Shown here: piece after piece, positions 51,278 through 60,346 of the stretch
How the letters are laid out: each line of letters begins with the position of its first letter
How positions within the stretch are numbered: the stretch's first letter is position 1
NCBI RefSeq assembly: GCF_016405855.1
Contig: NZ_JAEFCA010000010.1
Coordinates: 1 to 64,000 of the forward strand
Direction of reading: 5' to 3'
Source of the DNA: Flavobacterium sp. IB48
GTDB lineage: Bacteria > Bacteroidota > Bacteroidia > Flavobacteriales > Flavobacteriaceae
DNA length: 64,000 bases
The notes under the pieces: generated by a model
Database searches by the model: none
Told to the model about the DNA's origin: nothing
What the model saw: the letters and a program-made list of their open reading frames with translations, nothing else
Program-made: the position numbers and the translations under genes

Positions 51278-51587
51278 ACGTTAAAGAATAGAGTTTTTAG
51301 AGTTCAAATTTATCTTCTTTAAAATTAAGGGAATGTTACAAAACCATCAACTTAATGTTTGCTTTTTTATCAATATAATTCAATAAAGCTTAACACATAC
51401 TTAAAGATACTAAAATAAAAATAACAAAAAAGCCTTATTACAAAACATTACTCAAATAATAAGCATCTCAAAAACACTAACAAAAACTCCATGTTTCCTA
51501 CAAATACAGCAGTTTCAGCAAAAAAAAAAGCAGTAAACTTTCGCTTACTGCTTTTTCAATCGTCATGTTATTTACTCTAAAAAATAA
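51278..51587. other. Gene-free spacer between nuclease and SDR genes
   Basis: This 310-base, very AT-rich region has no convincing reading frame. Its right end holds the SDR terminator; the left part must contain the large nuclease promoter, but I find no full consensus. Confidence 0.5.
51520..51556 (-). terminator. Terminator after the SDR gene
   Basis: AAAAAAGCAGTAA-ACTTTCG-CTTACTGCTTTTT hairpin. Confidence 0.85.
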
Positions 51588-52340
51588 TTAGACTGCGGTA
51601 TAACCTCCATCGGCTATAATATAACTTCCTGTTGTGAAAGAAGATTTTTCAGAACTTAAAAATGTTACCAATTCGGCAACTTCTTCTGCTGTCCCTAAAC
51701 GATTCATTGCAGATTTTGCCGCAACAGCCTGCATCATTTCCTTATTCAAATTATCTTTTAAAAGTGCTGTTTCTATATAACCTGGTCCAACAGCATTGCA
51801 TCGAATATTTTTCTGAGCATATTCTACCGCAATATTTTTTGTCAAACCAACTACACCATGTTTACTTGCAGTATACGCGACACTATTTGGAGCGGCAACT
51901 TGTCCGTGAATCGAAGCAATATTTACAATACTCCCTCCTCCGTTTTTCTCCATTTGTTCTAGTTGATAACGGCAGGCATAAAAAACACCGCTCAAATTAA
52001 GTGCAATAACTTTATCCCAAGCTTCTGGCTCATATTCTCCAGTTGGTTTTGCCGGCCCTCCCATTCCTGCATTGTTACAGGCAATATCCAATCGACCATA
52101 TTTTGAAACCGTAACTTCAACCATATGCTTATTGTCATTGGCACTCGACGAATCTCCTTTTACAAAAAAAGCTTCTCCGCCCTTATCTTTTATTATTTTT
52201 ACGGTTTCTTCACCGTGCTCTACATTTATATCAGCTACTACTACTTTTGCTCCTTCTCGAGCGTATGCTTCTGCCACTGCACGTCCGATTCCTGAACCTC
52301 CGCCAGATACAAAAGCTACTTTATTTTCTAAAAGTGCCAT
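51588..52340 (-). CDS. Short-chain dehydrogenase/reductase
   Basis: A 250-aa classical SDR with the NAD(P) motif VSGGGSGIGRAVAEAYAREG (about 10-29), Asp38 (favouring NAD(H)), the NNAGMGG segment and catalytic SIHGQ...YTASKHGVVGLTK. It resembles glucose 1-dehydrogenase-like enzymes, but the substrate is unknown. Confidence 0.94.
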   Translation of the reverse strand: MALLENKVAFVSGGGSGIGRAVAEAYAREGAKVVVADINVEHGEETVKIIKDKGGEAFFVKGDSSSANDNKHMVEVTVSKYGRLDIACNNAGMGGPAKPTGEYEPEAWDKVIALNLSGVFYACRYQLEQMEKNGGGSIVNIASIHGQVAAPNSVAYTASKHGVVGLTKNIAVEYAQKNIRCNAVGPGYIETALLKDNLNKEMMQAVAAKSAMNRLGTAEEVAELVTFLSSEKSSFTTGSYIIADGGYTAV

Positions 52341-52494
52341 TTTATATATGTTTTTAAATTGATTCTTCTAATTTACGAAGAACTTGAGCATTGGCGAAGC
52401 TTTCAAAAGAGTTTAAAACAACATTAACGTTAAGCGCTAATGTTATGTTATTTGGCATTAAATTGACAAGATTTTGTTTAAAATTTTGTATTAT

Positions 52495-52869
52495 CTAATT
52501 CTCTTCGTCCAATTTCATGTTTCCACGATCTTCATGATTATCTGGATGTGAGTTTGAATATCGATTTGGAATTATATCAGAGTTACGATCTTTATTCTCT
52601 ACTGTTTTATTTGCTTCTTCCTCTGTTTCTACTCCGCGATTTGCATTTGGATTATTTGGATTTATCTGATGCTTCGCTACATTTATATCTTCATTTTCGT
52701 TTCTAGCTCTTTCAACAATCTTTTTATCGCCATCTGCATCTGTAATCAATTCTTTATTCAGTTTGGCATCTTTTAATTCTTTATCGTGCGAAACGTTTTT
52801 TCCTTTAGACTCGTCTATATTTTTTTGCGTTCCGTTTATCTTTTTCGTTCCTAATTTATTCGTTTCCAT
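52495..52869 (-). CDS. Hydrophilic disordered protein
   Basis: A 124-aa protein rich in Asn, Glu, Asp and Lys, with no hydrophobic core. It resembles in composition the acidic protein at 22125-22424. Function is unknown. Confidence 0.55.
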   Translation of the reverse strand: METNKLGTKKINGTQKNIDESKGKNVSHDKELKDAKLNKELITDADGDKKIVERARNENEDINVAKHQINPNNPNANRGVETEEEANKTVENKDRNSDIIPNRYSNSHPDNHEDRGNMKLDEEN

Positions 52870-53007
52870 AACATTATCTTTTAGTTTATAATATTACAAA
52901 TTCTAATCGCAAAAAAGTTATGGCTTAAGATTGCTTTCTTTTATAATTGCCATCTGTTTTTTTATTTTATTACCTTTATTCAAAGCAACTTAACAACCTT
53001 AACTATT

Positions 53008-53214
53008 ATGAATTTCTTCAAAATCAAAACCAGCTGGTCCAATTCCGAATTTATCTTGATTAAACTTTGCATGGCTTCTATTTATATTTTTGTTGGAAGT
53101 TATTTTCATGAATTTTTTCAAAATTATTATTCCATTTTAATAGGCATTTTTATTGTTACTGCAATTTGGTTTGTTTATCAATGGCTCAAAAAAATAAAAT
53201 CGCAAAAGCAGTAA
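53008..53214 (+). CDS. Small membrane protein
   Basis: A 68-aa protein with two hydrophobic segments (about 17-35 and 40-57) and basic ends (KIKSQKQ tail). I do not recognise it. It precedes a pseudouridine synthase gene by 45 nt. Confidence 0.6.
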   Translation: MNFFKIKTSWSNSEFILIKLCMASIYIFVGSYFHEFFQNYYSILIGIFIVTAIWFVYQWLKKIKSQKQ

Positions 53215-53259
53215 TGGGTTTTAATTTTAGGAAAGAACTATCTTTGCAAAAAATTAAAA

Positions 53260-53832
53260 ATGCATCGACACTTCATTCTTTTTAAACCTTACGGCTACTT
53301 AAGTCAATTTATTTATGAATTAAAAAGAAAGAAAAAGCTTTTGGGCGAATTGCACGATTTCCCAGAAGGCACAATGGCAATTGGAAGATTAGATGAAGAT
53401 TCTGAAGGATTACTTCTTTTGACGACTGATGGAAACATGAGCGAACTTGTTCGAAGTAAAAAGGTTGAAAAAGAATATTACGTTCAGGTTGACGGATTAA
53501 TTACGCCAGAAGCAATTGAACAATTACAAAATGGGGTAGAAATTGGACTTGACGGTGGAAAATACAAAACAAAACGTTGCAAAGCATCTATCGTAACTGA
53601 AATTCCTGATTTTGGAGCAAGAGCGAAGAAAATAAGAGACGAACGTCATGGTCCAACTTCTTGGGCTTCAATCACGGTTAGAGAAGGAAAATTTCGTCAA
53701 GTTAGAAAAATGACTGCGGCTGTTGGTTTTCCAACATTGCGTTTAGTTCGCGTTCGAATAGGAAATGTATATTTGCAAAATCTAAAAGCAGGTGAAGCTT
53801 TAGAAGTTTCCGATTTTCAATTAGATAATTAA
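53260..53832 (+). CDS. RsuA/RluE-type pseudouridine synthase
   Basis: A 190-aa RNA-modifying enzyme without an S4 domain. It shows the catalytic segment AIGRLDEDSEGLLLLTTDG (the Asp in GRLD, about residue 45), KVEKEYYVQVDG, and REGKFRQVRKM near 147. Most likely an RluE-like 23S rRNA pseudouridine synthase. It begins an apparent RNA-modification pair with trmL. Confidence 0.93.
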   Translation: MHRHFILFKPYGYLSQFIYELKRKKKLLGELHDFPEGTMAIGRLDEDSEGLLLLTTDGNMSELVRSKKVEKEYYVQVDGLITPEAIEQLQNGVEIGLDGGKYKTKRCKASIVTEIPDFGARAKKIRDERHGPTSWASITVREGKFRQVRKMTAAVGFPTLRLVRVRIGNVYLQNLKAGEALEVSDFQLDN

Positions 53833-53838
53833 AAAATG

Positions 53839-53898
53839 TGCCAATTAGACAATTTCCAGAAACTCATAACTTATAACTCATAATTCATAACTAAAAAA
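53839..53898. repeat. Word-repeat spacer
   Basis: Variants of AACTCATAA / CTTATAACTC / ATTCATAAC recur in this spacer; a similar block occurs at 57944-58033. Confidence 0.4.
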
Positions 53899-53899
53899 G

Positions 53900-54355
53900 A
53901 TGTTAAACGTTGTTCTTGTAGAACCAGAAATACCAAATAATACCGGAAATATCGGAAGATTGTGCGTTGGCACAGAAAGCCGTCTTCATTTAATTCATCC
54001 TTTCGGATTTGTTATTAATGACAAAAACCTAAAACGTTCAGGATTGGATTATTGGGTTCATCTTGATGTTACCGAATATCAAAATGTAGAAGAATGGATC
54101 GCACAGATTCCAGATCATTCTCGCGTGTTTTTAATGAGTTCGCATTCTGATAAATCTTATTTAGAAAACGAATTTCAAGATGGCGACTGGTTAGTTTTTG
54201 GAAAAGAAAGCGTTGGTTTGAGCGCAGCCTTTATGGCAAGATTCGAAAATCATTTAACGATTCCGATGTCACCGCTTATTCGCAGTTTTAATATTGCTAA
54301 TTCGGTTGCTTTTGTTGTTGGTGAAGCTAAGAGACAAATTGGATTGAAGAAATAA
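53900..54355 (+). CDS. trmL: tRNA (cytidine(34)-2'-O)-methyltransferase
   Basis: A 151-aa SPOUT-fold enzyme that methylates the wobble nucleotide of two leucine tRNAs. It shows VLVEPEIPNNTGNIGRLC, HLIHPFGFVI, LKRSGLDYW, LVFGKESVGL and the knot segment IPMSPLIRSFNIANSVAFV. Length is normal. Confidence 0.95.
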   Translation: MLNVVLVEPEIPNNTGNIGRLCVGTESRLHLIHPFGFVINDKNLKRSGLDYWVHLDVTEYQNVEEWIAQIPDHSRVFLMSSHSDKSYLENEFQDGDWLVFGKESVGLSAAFMARFENHLTIPMSPLIRSFNIANSVAFVVGEAKRQIGLKK

Positions 54356-54405
54356 TCTCGATTTTCTGCAAGATTTTCTTTAAAACTTAGAAATATTTAT
54401 ACCCA

Positions 54406-54424
54406 CAAGGTTTTGAAAACCTTG
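54406..54424. repeat. Palindromic intergenic repeat
   Basis: CAAGGTTTTGAAAACCTTG, a 19-bp palindrome between converging genes. It may act as a bidirectional terminator. Confidence 0.5.
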
Positions 54425-54440
54425 CAGGACAGCCGAAATA

Positions 54441-55217
54441 TTAACTCACAATAAACTTCCCTTTTTGAGCATCAAAGATAATATGTTCGTCTTTGAACAA
54501 ATTGCTGAAACTTCCGTTAGAAATTAAATTGCACGGTTGGTCTTGCACTATACTATCTGGGGTCATGATAATCATTTCGTCACTTAACTGAATAGCCAAA
54601 TCGATATCGTGTGTCGAAAACAAAATACATTTTTGAGTTTCTTGTGTAAGCTTTTTCAAGAGCTTGAATAATGAAACTTTATGAAGGAGATCAAGATGTG
54701 TTGTTGGCTCGTCCAAAATAATTAGGGGAGTATCTTGAGCCAAAGCTCTTGCAATTAACACTTTCTGCAATTGTCCGTCACTAATCTGGAAATGTTTTTT
54801 CGAAGCCAAATGTTCAATTTGTGTCAATTGCATAGCTTCATGAACTTTAGTAATATCTTCATCAGATAATTTATCAACCCAATTGGTGTAAGGTTGTCTT
54901 CCTAAAGCAACTAGTTCAAAAACAGAAAGATTGCTTGGTGGCAATTTTTCGGTTAAAACTAAACTTAAATTTTGCGCCAATTCTAAAGGTTGATAATCTG
55001 AAATCTTTTTTTCATTCAAATAAACATTTCCTGACAACGGTTTCTGAATTCCAGTAATCGTTCGCAGTAAAGTCGACTTACCTATTCCGTTTGCTCCTAT
55101 TAAAGTAATGAGTTTTCCTGCTTCAAGATTAATATTAAGATTCTCAGCAATGGCCGTAACTCCTTTCTTGGATTTATATCCAATATTTAAACTTGAAGTT
55201 GATAGAATGTTTTTCAT
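54441..55217 (-). CDS. ABC transporter ATPase, corrinoid/siderophore import type
   Basis: A 258-aa ATPase of the FecE/BtuD class. Walker A is GANGIGKST (about 38), the signature is ISDGQLQKVLIARALAQ (Asp in place of the second Gly of SGGQ-like forms) and Walker B LIILDEPTTHLD. It completes the btuF-btuC-btuD set on the minus strand. Its role in B12 import is supported by its neighbours rather than its sequence alone. Confidence 0.93.
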   Translation of the reverse strand: MKNILSTSSLNIGYKSKKGVTAIAENLNINLEAGKLITLIGANGIGKSTLLRTITGIQKPLSGNVYLNEKKISDYQPLELAQNLSLVLTEKLPPSNLSVFELVALGRQPYTNWVDKLSDEDITKVHEAMQLTQIEHLASKKHFQISDGQLQKVLIARALAQDTPLIILDEPTTHLDLLHKVSLFKLLKKLTQETQKCILFSTHDIDLAIQLSDEMIIMTPDSIVQDQPCNLISNGSFSNLFKDEHIIFDAQKGKFIVS

Positions 55218-55292
55218 TTTTAAAGGTGCTAAGATTCTGAGATTCTAAGTTTTTTCTTTGTCTAATAATTAAAAAATCTGTGTAAATCTTTT

Positions 55293-55310
55293 TAATCTGT
55301 GGCAAAAAAA
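55293..55310. repeat. 18-bp intergenic repeat (copy 2)
   Basis: TAATCTGTGGCAAAAAAA, identical to 35767-35784. Confidence 0.55.
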
Positions 55311-55312
55311 TA

Positions 55313-56338
55313 TTAAAAATTTCTTTTTCTAACTAATAACCAAATTACAACCGGTGCACCAATTATAGACGTAACAGCATTTATTGGAAGTGTAACCTCA
55401 AAGCCTGGCATTTGAGAAACAATATCACAAAATAGCATTATTATCGAACCAAAAAATAAAGTGCTCCAAAATAGAATCGTATGATTACTAGTTTGAAAAG
55501 TCAGTTTTGCAATATGAGGAACTGCCAGACCAACAAAAGCAATCGGGCCAGCAAATGCCGTAATCGCTCCTGACAAAATACTGGTAGCAAAGATGATAAC
55601 TAATCTTGCTTGTTTAAAATTCAATCCCATACTTTTGGCATAATTTTCACCAAGAAGCAAGGCATTTAAAGGTTTTATACTTTTGGCGCTTAAAAGCAAA
55701 CCGATTCCAACGCAAAATGTCAAAATTCCGATTGTTGTCCAAGAAAGGTTACCTAGATTTCCCATTGACCAGAAAGTGAATTTCTGAAGCTGTTCTGCTG
55801 TACTAAAATAAGTCAGCACGCTTACAATTGCAGTTGTAAAACTTCCGAACATTAAACCAACAATCAAAATTGCCATTGTGTCTCTCAATCGTTGTGAAAC
55901 GATAAGAACTAAAAAAAGAACCAACGTACTTCCTAAAGTTGATGCCAAAACAATTCCGTAAGAAGACAATGCAATTACACTTAGAAAAGAAGGAAGAAAT
56001 CCTGCTCCTAAAATTACAAAAGCAACACCTAAACTTGCACCAGAACTTAACCCTAAAACATACGGTCCCGCAAGCGGATTTCTAAAAAGCGTCTGCATCA
56101 AAAGTCCGCTTATAGAAAGTCCCGTTCCAACTAAAACTGCGGTAATTGCTTTTGGCAAACGGTAATTAATAATAATATATTCCCATGTTGATTTTGCCGC
56201 ATGCCCTCCTGTTAAACTTGCAAAAACATCTTTTAACGGAATTGTAACCGATCCTAAACTAATGCTCGCAAAAAACATTAACAAAAGACCTATGCCCAAA
56301 ACGGTAAATAAAATGGTATTTCGTGTTTTACTCACCAA
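55313..56338 (-). CDS. FecCD-family ABC permease
   Basis: A 341-aa permease with about ten membrane helices, a FecCD/BtuC-type importer subunit. It shows the family segments NYRLPKAITAVLVGTGLSISG, NPLAGPYVLGLSSGASLG and AFAGPIAFVGLAVPHIAKL. It ends 95 nt before the ATPase gene and begins 2 nt after the substrate-binding protein gene. Confidence 0.94.
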   Translation of the reverse strand: MVSKTRNTILFTVLGIGLLLMFFASISLGSVTIPLKDVFASLTGGHAAKSTWEYIIINYRLPKAITAVLVGTGLSISGLLMQTLFRNPLAGPYVLGLSSGASLGVAFVILGAGFLPSFLSVIALSSYGIVLASTLGSTLVLFLVLIVSQRLRDTMAILIVGLMFGSFTTAIVSVLTYFSTAEQLQKFTFWSMGNLGNLSWTTIGILTFCVGIGLLLSAKSIKPLNALLLGENYAKSMGLNFKQARLVIIFATSILSGAITAFAGPIAFVGLAVPHIAKLTFQTSNHTILFWSTLFFGSIIMLFCDIVSQMPGFEVTLPINAVTSIIGAPVVIWLLVRKRNF

Positions 56339-56340
56339 AA

Positions 56341-57483
56341 TTAATTCAGTTTAGAAGCAAAAGTAAATTCGTAGCTCGTCAATAAATCAGGATGAAAAAT
56401 CTTGATATAATCTTTCAATACCAAATCTGGACGACTTGGTGCTAATTCATAATAAACTGTACCGCCTGTCGCTCCTACTTTGCCTTCAAAATTGTAAATG
56501 GTTTTATTCTTAAAAGCATCAAATTCTGAGTAATGCGGATTTGCTTTCTGCAATTCATCCAAACTTTTAAAAGATCCAGAAGCAATCCAAACATTTGCAT
56601 CTTTTGCTTTATCTAAAACTTTTTCAAAAGACAAACCTTCGCTTCCAGTTCCTTCAAGATCAGCCCATAAATAATTAGCTTTTGCATCTTTCATAAACTG
56701 TGCAACCCAGCTATTTCCTTTGGCAACATACCAAACATCTTCGTACATAGAACCGTATAAAACCTTTGAAGTTGCAGGTTTATCGGCAACCAATTTTTTG
56801 GCTTGATTATAGCTTTCAACGATTTTATCAAACAGCTCTTTTGCTTTTTCTTCTTTTCCAAATAAAGCACCGTATAACTTTATCCATTCTGCTTTTCCTA
56901 GTGGAGACTGTTCCATCCAATCACCCTGAATCAAAACATTTAAACCGCTTTTTTTAAGATTATCTAGCATAGGATTGTTGTTATCTACACCAAATGTCAC
57001 AATCAAATCTGGTGACAATTCTATTAATTGTTCAATGTTCAGTTTTTCATTTTGTCCAACGTTTTTCACAGAACCTTTGTCAATTAATGCTCTAGTTTTT
57101 TCAGAAGAAATGTAATCAGTATGCGGAAATCCGACCAATTTATTCTCAACTTCTAACATTTCTAAAAAAGGAATATTGGTAGTCGAAGTTACCACAACAC
57201 TTTCTAGAGGAACTTTTATAGAAATATATTTATTTAAACTATCAGGAATTTGTACGTCTTTTTCTTTTAAAATGTAAGTAAATCTCCCCTTAGCATTTGG
57301 CCACGGATTACTCACATTTACAATTGAATAGCCCTCGTTTTTTATGATCGAAAGTCCAGAAGCAAACTCGATACTTTCTTTGGCAGTAGCAGATTTTACA
57401 ACATCTTGCGCTTCATTTTTTTTGCATCCAATTAAGATAAGAAGCACAAAAACGACTGGTAATTTATGGAAAAAATATTTCAT
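56341..57483 (-). CDS. ABC substrate-binding lipoprotein, BtuF-like
   Basis: A 380-aa lipoprotein (LLILIGC; Cys20). It has a periplasmic-binding fold of the helical-backbone metal receptor (BtuF/FhuD) type: LEVENKLVGFPHTDYISS, ELSPDLIVTFGVDNN, YGALFGKEEKAKELFD. The flanking cobalamin genes support corrinoid binding, but siderophore binding cannot be excluded. First gene of a three-gene import operon. Confidence 0.88.
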   Translation of the reverse strand: MKYFFHKLPVVFVLLILIGCKKNEAQDVVKSATAKESIEFASGLSIIKNEGYSIVNVSNPWPNAKGRFTYILKEKDVQIPDSLNKYISIKVPLESVVVTSTTNIPFLEMLEVENKLVGFPHTDYISSEKTRALIDKGSVKNVGQNEKLNIEQLIELSPDLIVTFGVDNNNPMLDNLKKSGLNVLIQGDWMEQSPLGKAEWIKLYGALFGKEEKAKELFDKIVESYNQAKKLVADKPATSKVLYGSMYEDVWYVAKGNSWVAQFMKDAKANYLWADLEGTGSEGLSFEKVLDKAKDANVWIASGSFKSLDELQKANPHYSEFDAFKNKTIYNFEGKVGATGGTVYYELAPSRPDLVLKDYIKIFHPDLLTSYEFTFASKLN

Positions 57484-57502
57484 ATTTTATGTTTTGTATG
57501 GC

Positions 57503-57545
57503 AACAAAGGTAAATCAAATTCTATTTTTTTTGTTTACCTTTATT
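57503..57545. promoter_or_regulatory. Inverted repeat in the divergent promoter region
   Basis: AAAGGTAAA...TTTACCTTT flank a T-rich centre. On the minus strand TACCTTTG (57512-57505) matches the -7 consensus for the btuF gene; on the plus strand TACCTTTA (57536-57543) is one base off. A shared operator is possible. Confidence 0.4.
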
Positions 57546-57577
57546 CGTACAAATTTAAACAAATCGCTTTTTATTTG

Positions 57578-57940
57578 ATGAATGTACCAAAAACAAAAAT
57601 CTGCTCCAGTTGTGAAACTGCTTTTTTATGTGGCGACACTTCGCCCGAAAATAAGTGCTGGTGTAATGATTATCCACCTATTTTCAATCTATCAGAAGGA
57701 GGCGATTGCCTTTGCCCTATATGCTTTAAAGAAGCCTGTGAAGATAAAATTGATGCTTATGTCGAAACTGTAACCCCAAAAAAGGCTCTTAATAACAAGG
57801 CCATGTTTTTGCCTAAAAATGATAATTTAATTGAAGGAATCGATTACTACATCGAAAATGGCAACTATGTTTTTAAAGCTTGGTTTCATCTAAAAAGAGG
57901 AGTCTGCTGCGGAAATAACTGCCGACATTGCCCTTATTAG
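57578..57940 (+). CDS. Cysteine-rich CWC / DUF5522 protein
   Basis: A 120-aa protein with two metal-type parts. The N-terminal segment has KICSSCETAFLCGD...CWCNDYP...CLCPICFKEAC (CWC domain). The C-terminal segment has DYYIENGNYVFKAWFHLKRG then CCGNNCRHCPY (DUF5522). The start at 57578 avoids an N-terminal extension that would run through the divergent promoter. Function is unknown, though linkage with cobalamin genes is recurrent in flavobacteria as far as I recall. Confidence 0.82.
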   Translation: MNVPKTKICSSCETAFLCGDTSPENKCWCNDYPPIFNLSEGGDCLCPICFKEACEDKIDAYVETVTPKKALNNKAMFLPKNDNLIEGIDYYIENGNYVFKAWFHLKRGVCCGNNCRHCPY

Positions 57941-57943
57941 AAG

Positions 57944-58033
57944 TTATGAATTATAAATTTATGAGTTAGTCTTCATAATTAATTTATAACTTGGCCAAAC
58001 TCATAATTCATAATTCAAAACTCATAATTAACA
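57944..58033. repeat. Word-repeat spacer before cobU
   Basis: Repeats of CTCATAATTCATAATT and TTATGAATTATAAATTTATGA; the two halves are complementary, so the transcript can fold. Confidence 0.45.
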
Positions 58034-58036
58034 AAA

Positions 58037-58546
58037 ATGATTTACTTGGTAACTGGCGGCGAACGTTCTGGAAAAAGCGGTTATGCTCAAAAACTTGCTT
58101 TAGAGCTTTCCGATTCTCCTTTATATGTAGCAACTGCACGAAAATGGGATGCTGATTTTCAAAACCGAATCGATCGCCATCAGAAGGAAAGGGACGAACA
58201 TTGGACGAATATCGAAAAAGAAAAATATTTAAGTGAAATTGATTTTTCTGAAAAAACTGCCTTAATAGATTGTGTAACGCTTTGGCTGACTAATTTTTTT
58301 ATTGATACTAAAAATGATGTCGAATTAAGTTTGGAAGAGGCTAAAAAAGAATTTCTTGCCATTGCTAAACATGAAAATGCGAATATAATTATCGTAACAA
58401 ATGAAATCGGAATGGGAGTTCATGCAGAAACGCACGTAGGCAGAAAATTTGTTGAATTGCAAGGTTGGATGAATCAATTTCTTGCAACCAATGCTGATCA
58501 AGTTGTACTTATGGTTTCTGGAATTCCGGTTAAAATCAAAGGATAA
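58037..58546 (+). CDS. cobU: Adenosylcobinamide kinase/phosphate guanylyltransferase
   Basis: A 169-aa bifunctional enzyme that phosphorylates adenosylcobinamide and adds GMP. It shows P-loop VTGGERSGKSGYA (about 5-17), YVATARKWDADFQNRIDRHQKER with the guanylylated-His region, and LIDCVTLWLTN and IIVTNEIGMGV. It opens the lower-ligand assembly group. No riboswitch is seen upstream. Confidence 0.95.
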   Translation: MIYLVTGGERSGKSGYAQKLALELSDSPLYVATARKWDADFQNRIDRHQKERDEHWTNIEKEKYLSEIDFSEKTALIDCVTLWLTNFFIDTKNDVELSLEEAKKEFLAIAKHENANIIIVTNEIGMGVHAETHVGRKFVELQGWMNQFLATNADQVVLMVSGIPVKIKG

Positions 58547-58555
58547 ATTTCAATA

Positions 58556-58655
58556 CAAAAATTTCAAATTGCAAAACATAGTGAGTTTTGCAATTTGGAA
58601 TTTTTCTTTTTTGGAGTTTGATCTTGGAGTTTGGAATTTAAAAATTGTAATTTTA
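58556..58655. repeat. Word-repeat spacer between cobU and bluB-cobT
   Basis: AAATTGCAAAACATAGTGAGTTTTGCAATTT-type complement (TTGCAAAAC / GTTTTGCAA), then repeats of TTGGAGTTTGGAATTT. The first part forms a hairpin that could terminate or attenuate transcription. Confidence 0.45.
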
Positions 58656-58659
58656 TAGC

Positions 58660-60339
58660 ATGAGTAATTTAGACGATATATTAAAATCCCGCAGAGACAC
58701 ACGCCATTTTACAAACGATGAAGTTCCAGACGAAGTAATTCAGAAAGCTTTACAGGCTGGACATTGGGCGCCTTCTGTTGGGCTTACTGATGCTACACGA
58801 TATTATCTCATTAAATCGGATGAAGTAAAAACGTCTATTAAAAAACTGTTTTTAGATTACAATAAAAAAGCCGAAGAGCGTACCGATAATGCAGAACAGA
58901 AGGAACTTTACAGATCGCTAAAACTAGAAGCGATCGAAGAAGCGCCAATCGGACTTATTATTGCTTATGATCGCTCCGTTTTAAATCAGTTTACGATTGG
59001 AACAATTGGGAGTAATGAAGCAGTAAAATTTAGTTCAGTTTGTGCGGCTCAAAATATTTGGCTTTCGCTTACAGAACAAGGTTACGGAATGGGCTGGGTT
59101 TCGATTTTAAATTATTATCAGTTTAAAAAAATACTTGATTTACCCGAAAATATAGAACCGCTTGGTTATTTCTGCATCGGAAAACCAGCCACCAATTATA
59201 ACAATCAGCCAATGTTGCAACAGTTGCATTGGAAACAAAAATTGGAAGCTCCCATTTGTAATGAAATCAAAGAAATTCATCAAATAAATGTTCCAGAGTT
59301 TGATTTAAGATCGAAAAATGAAATCAAAAACAAATCTGATTTCAATAAACGTTTACAAGAAAAAATAGATTCAAAAACAAAACCCGTTGGTTCTTTAGGA
59401 ATGCTGGAATCTCTAGCTTTTCAAATGGCAACTGTTTTCGAAACTTTGAATCCGAAAGTCGAAAAACCTAATATTGTAGTTTTTGCAGCCGATCACGGAA
59501 TTGCCAATCACGGTGTAAGTGATTATCCGCAAGATGTTACACGCCAAATGGTCAATAATTTTCTAGATGGCGGCGCTGCCATAAATGTTTTTTGCAATCA
59601 GAATAATATTGAATTATCAATTGTAGATTCAGGCGTCAATTACGATTTTCCAACCAATGCAAAATTAATCGATGCAAAAATTGCAAAAGGAACTCAATCC
59701 TTTTTACATGTTCCTGCAATGAGCGAATCTGAAGTTTGGTTGTGTTTGGATAAAGGAAAATCGATTGTTCAAAATATTGTAAAATCTGGTTCGAATTGTA
59801 TTGGTTTTGGCGAAATGGGAATCGGAAACACTTCAACTGCTTCTGTTTTAATGAGTATTCTAACAGGTTTTCCTATTGAAGAATGCATCGGAAAGGGAAC
59901 TGGAGTTGAAAATGAAAAACTGCTTCTAAAACAAAACTTGCTCAAAAAAGCAATTGATAATTATTCCGGTCAAACCGAATTAATAGCACAACTGTCCTAT
60001 TTTGGCGGTTTTGAAATTCTTCAAATGTCTGGAGCAATATTAGAAGCTTTTGAAAATAAAATGCTAATTCTAGTTGATGGTTTTATTTGCACTGTTGCTT
60101 ATCTGATTGCTTTTAAAATAAATCCGAACATACAGCAAAATGCTGTTTTTTGTCATTGTTCTGCCGAAAAAGCACATTCAGAATTATTAAATCATTTAGA
60201 AGCAAAACCAATTTTAAACCTCGATTTGCGCTTAGGCGAAGGAACTGGTTGCGCTGTTGCTTTTCCAATTTTAAAATCAGCTGAAGCTTTTTTGAATGAA
60301 ATGGCTAGTTTTGAGAGCGCGGGAGTAAGTCGTAAATAA
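58660..60339 (+). CDS. BluB-CobT fusion: DMB synthase and phosphoribosyltransferase
   Basis: A 559-aa two-domain enzyme. Residues about 1-205 form a BluB-type flavin nitroreductase fold (SRRDTRHFTNDEV, HWAPSVGLTDATRYYL, EQGYGMGWVSILNYYQF, YFCIGKPA) that cuts FMN with O2 to make 5,6-dimethylbenzimidazole. Residues about 225-555 form CobT (TKPVGSLGMLESLAFQMA, FAADHGIANHGVSDYP, FGEMGIGNTSTASVL, RLGEGTGCAVAFPI), which converts DMB to alpha-ribazole phosphate. Fusion would channel the base directly. Confidence 0.95.
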   Translation: MSNLDDILKSRRDTRHFTNDEVPDEVIQKALQAGHWAPSVGLTDATRYYLIKSDEVKTSIKKLFLDYNKKAEERTDNAEQKELYRSLKLEAIEEAPIGLIIAYDRSVLNQFTIGTIGSNEAVKFSSVCAAQNIWLSLTEQGYGMGWVSILNYYQFKKILDLPENIEPLGYFCIGKPATNYNNQPMLQQLHWKQKLEAPICNEIKEIHQINVPEFDLRSKNEIKNKSDFNKRLQEKIDSKTKPVGSLGMLESLAFQMATVFETLNPKVEKPNIVVFAADHGIANHGVSDYPQDVTRQMVNNFLDGGAAINVFCNQNNIELSIVDSGVNYDFPTNAKLIDAKIAKGTQSFLHVPAMSESEVWLCLDKGKSIVQNIVKSGSNCIGFGEMGIGNTSTASVLMSILTGFPIEECIGKGTGVENEKLLLKQNLLKKAIDNYSGQTELIAQLSYFGGFEILQMSGAILEAFENKMLILVDGFICTVAYLIAFKINPNIQQNAVFCHCSAEKAHSELLNHLEAKPILNLDLRLGEGTGCAVAFPILKSAEAFLNEMASFESAGVSRK

Positions 60340-60346
60340 ACTACTA

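Noticed and set aside
57344..57577. N-terminal extension of the CWC protein
   Set aside because: It overlaps the btuF coding region and divergent promoter; ATG 57578 gives the expected domain start.
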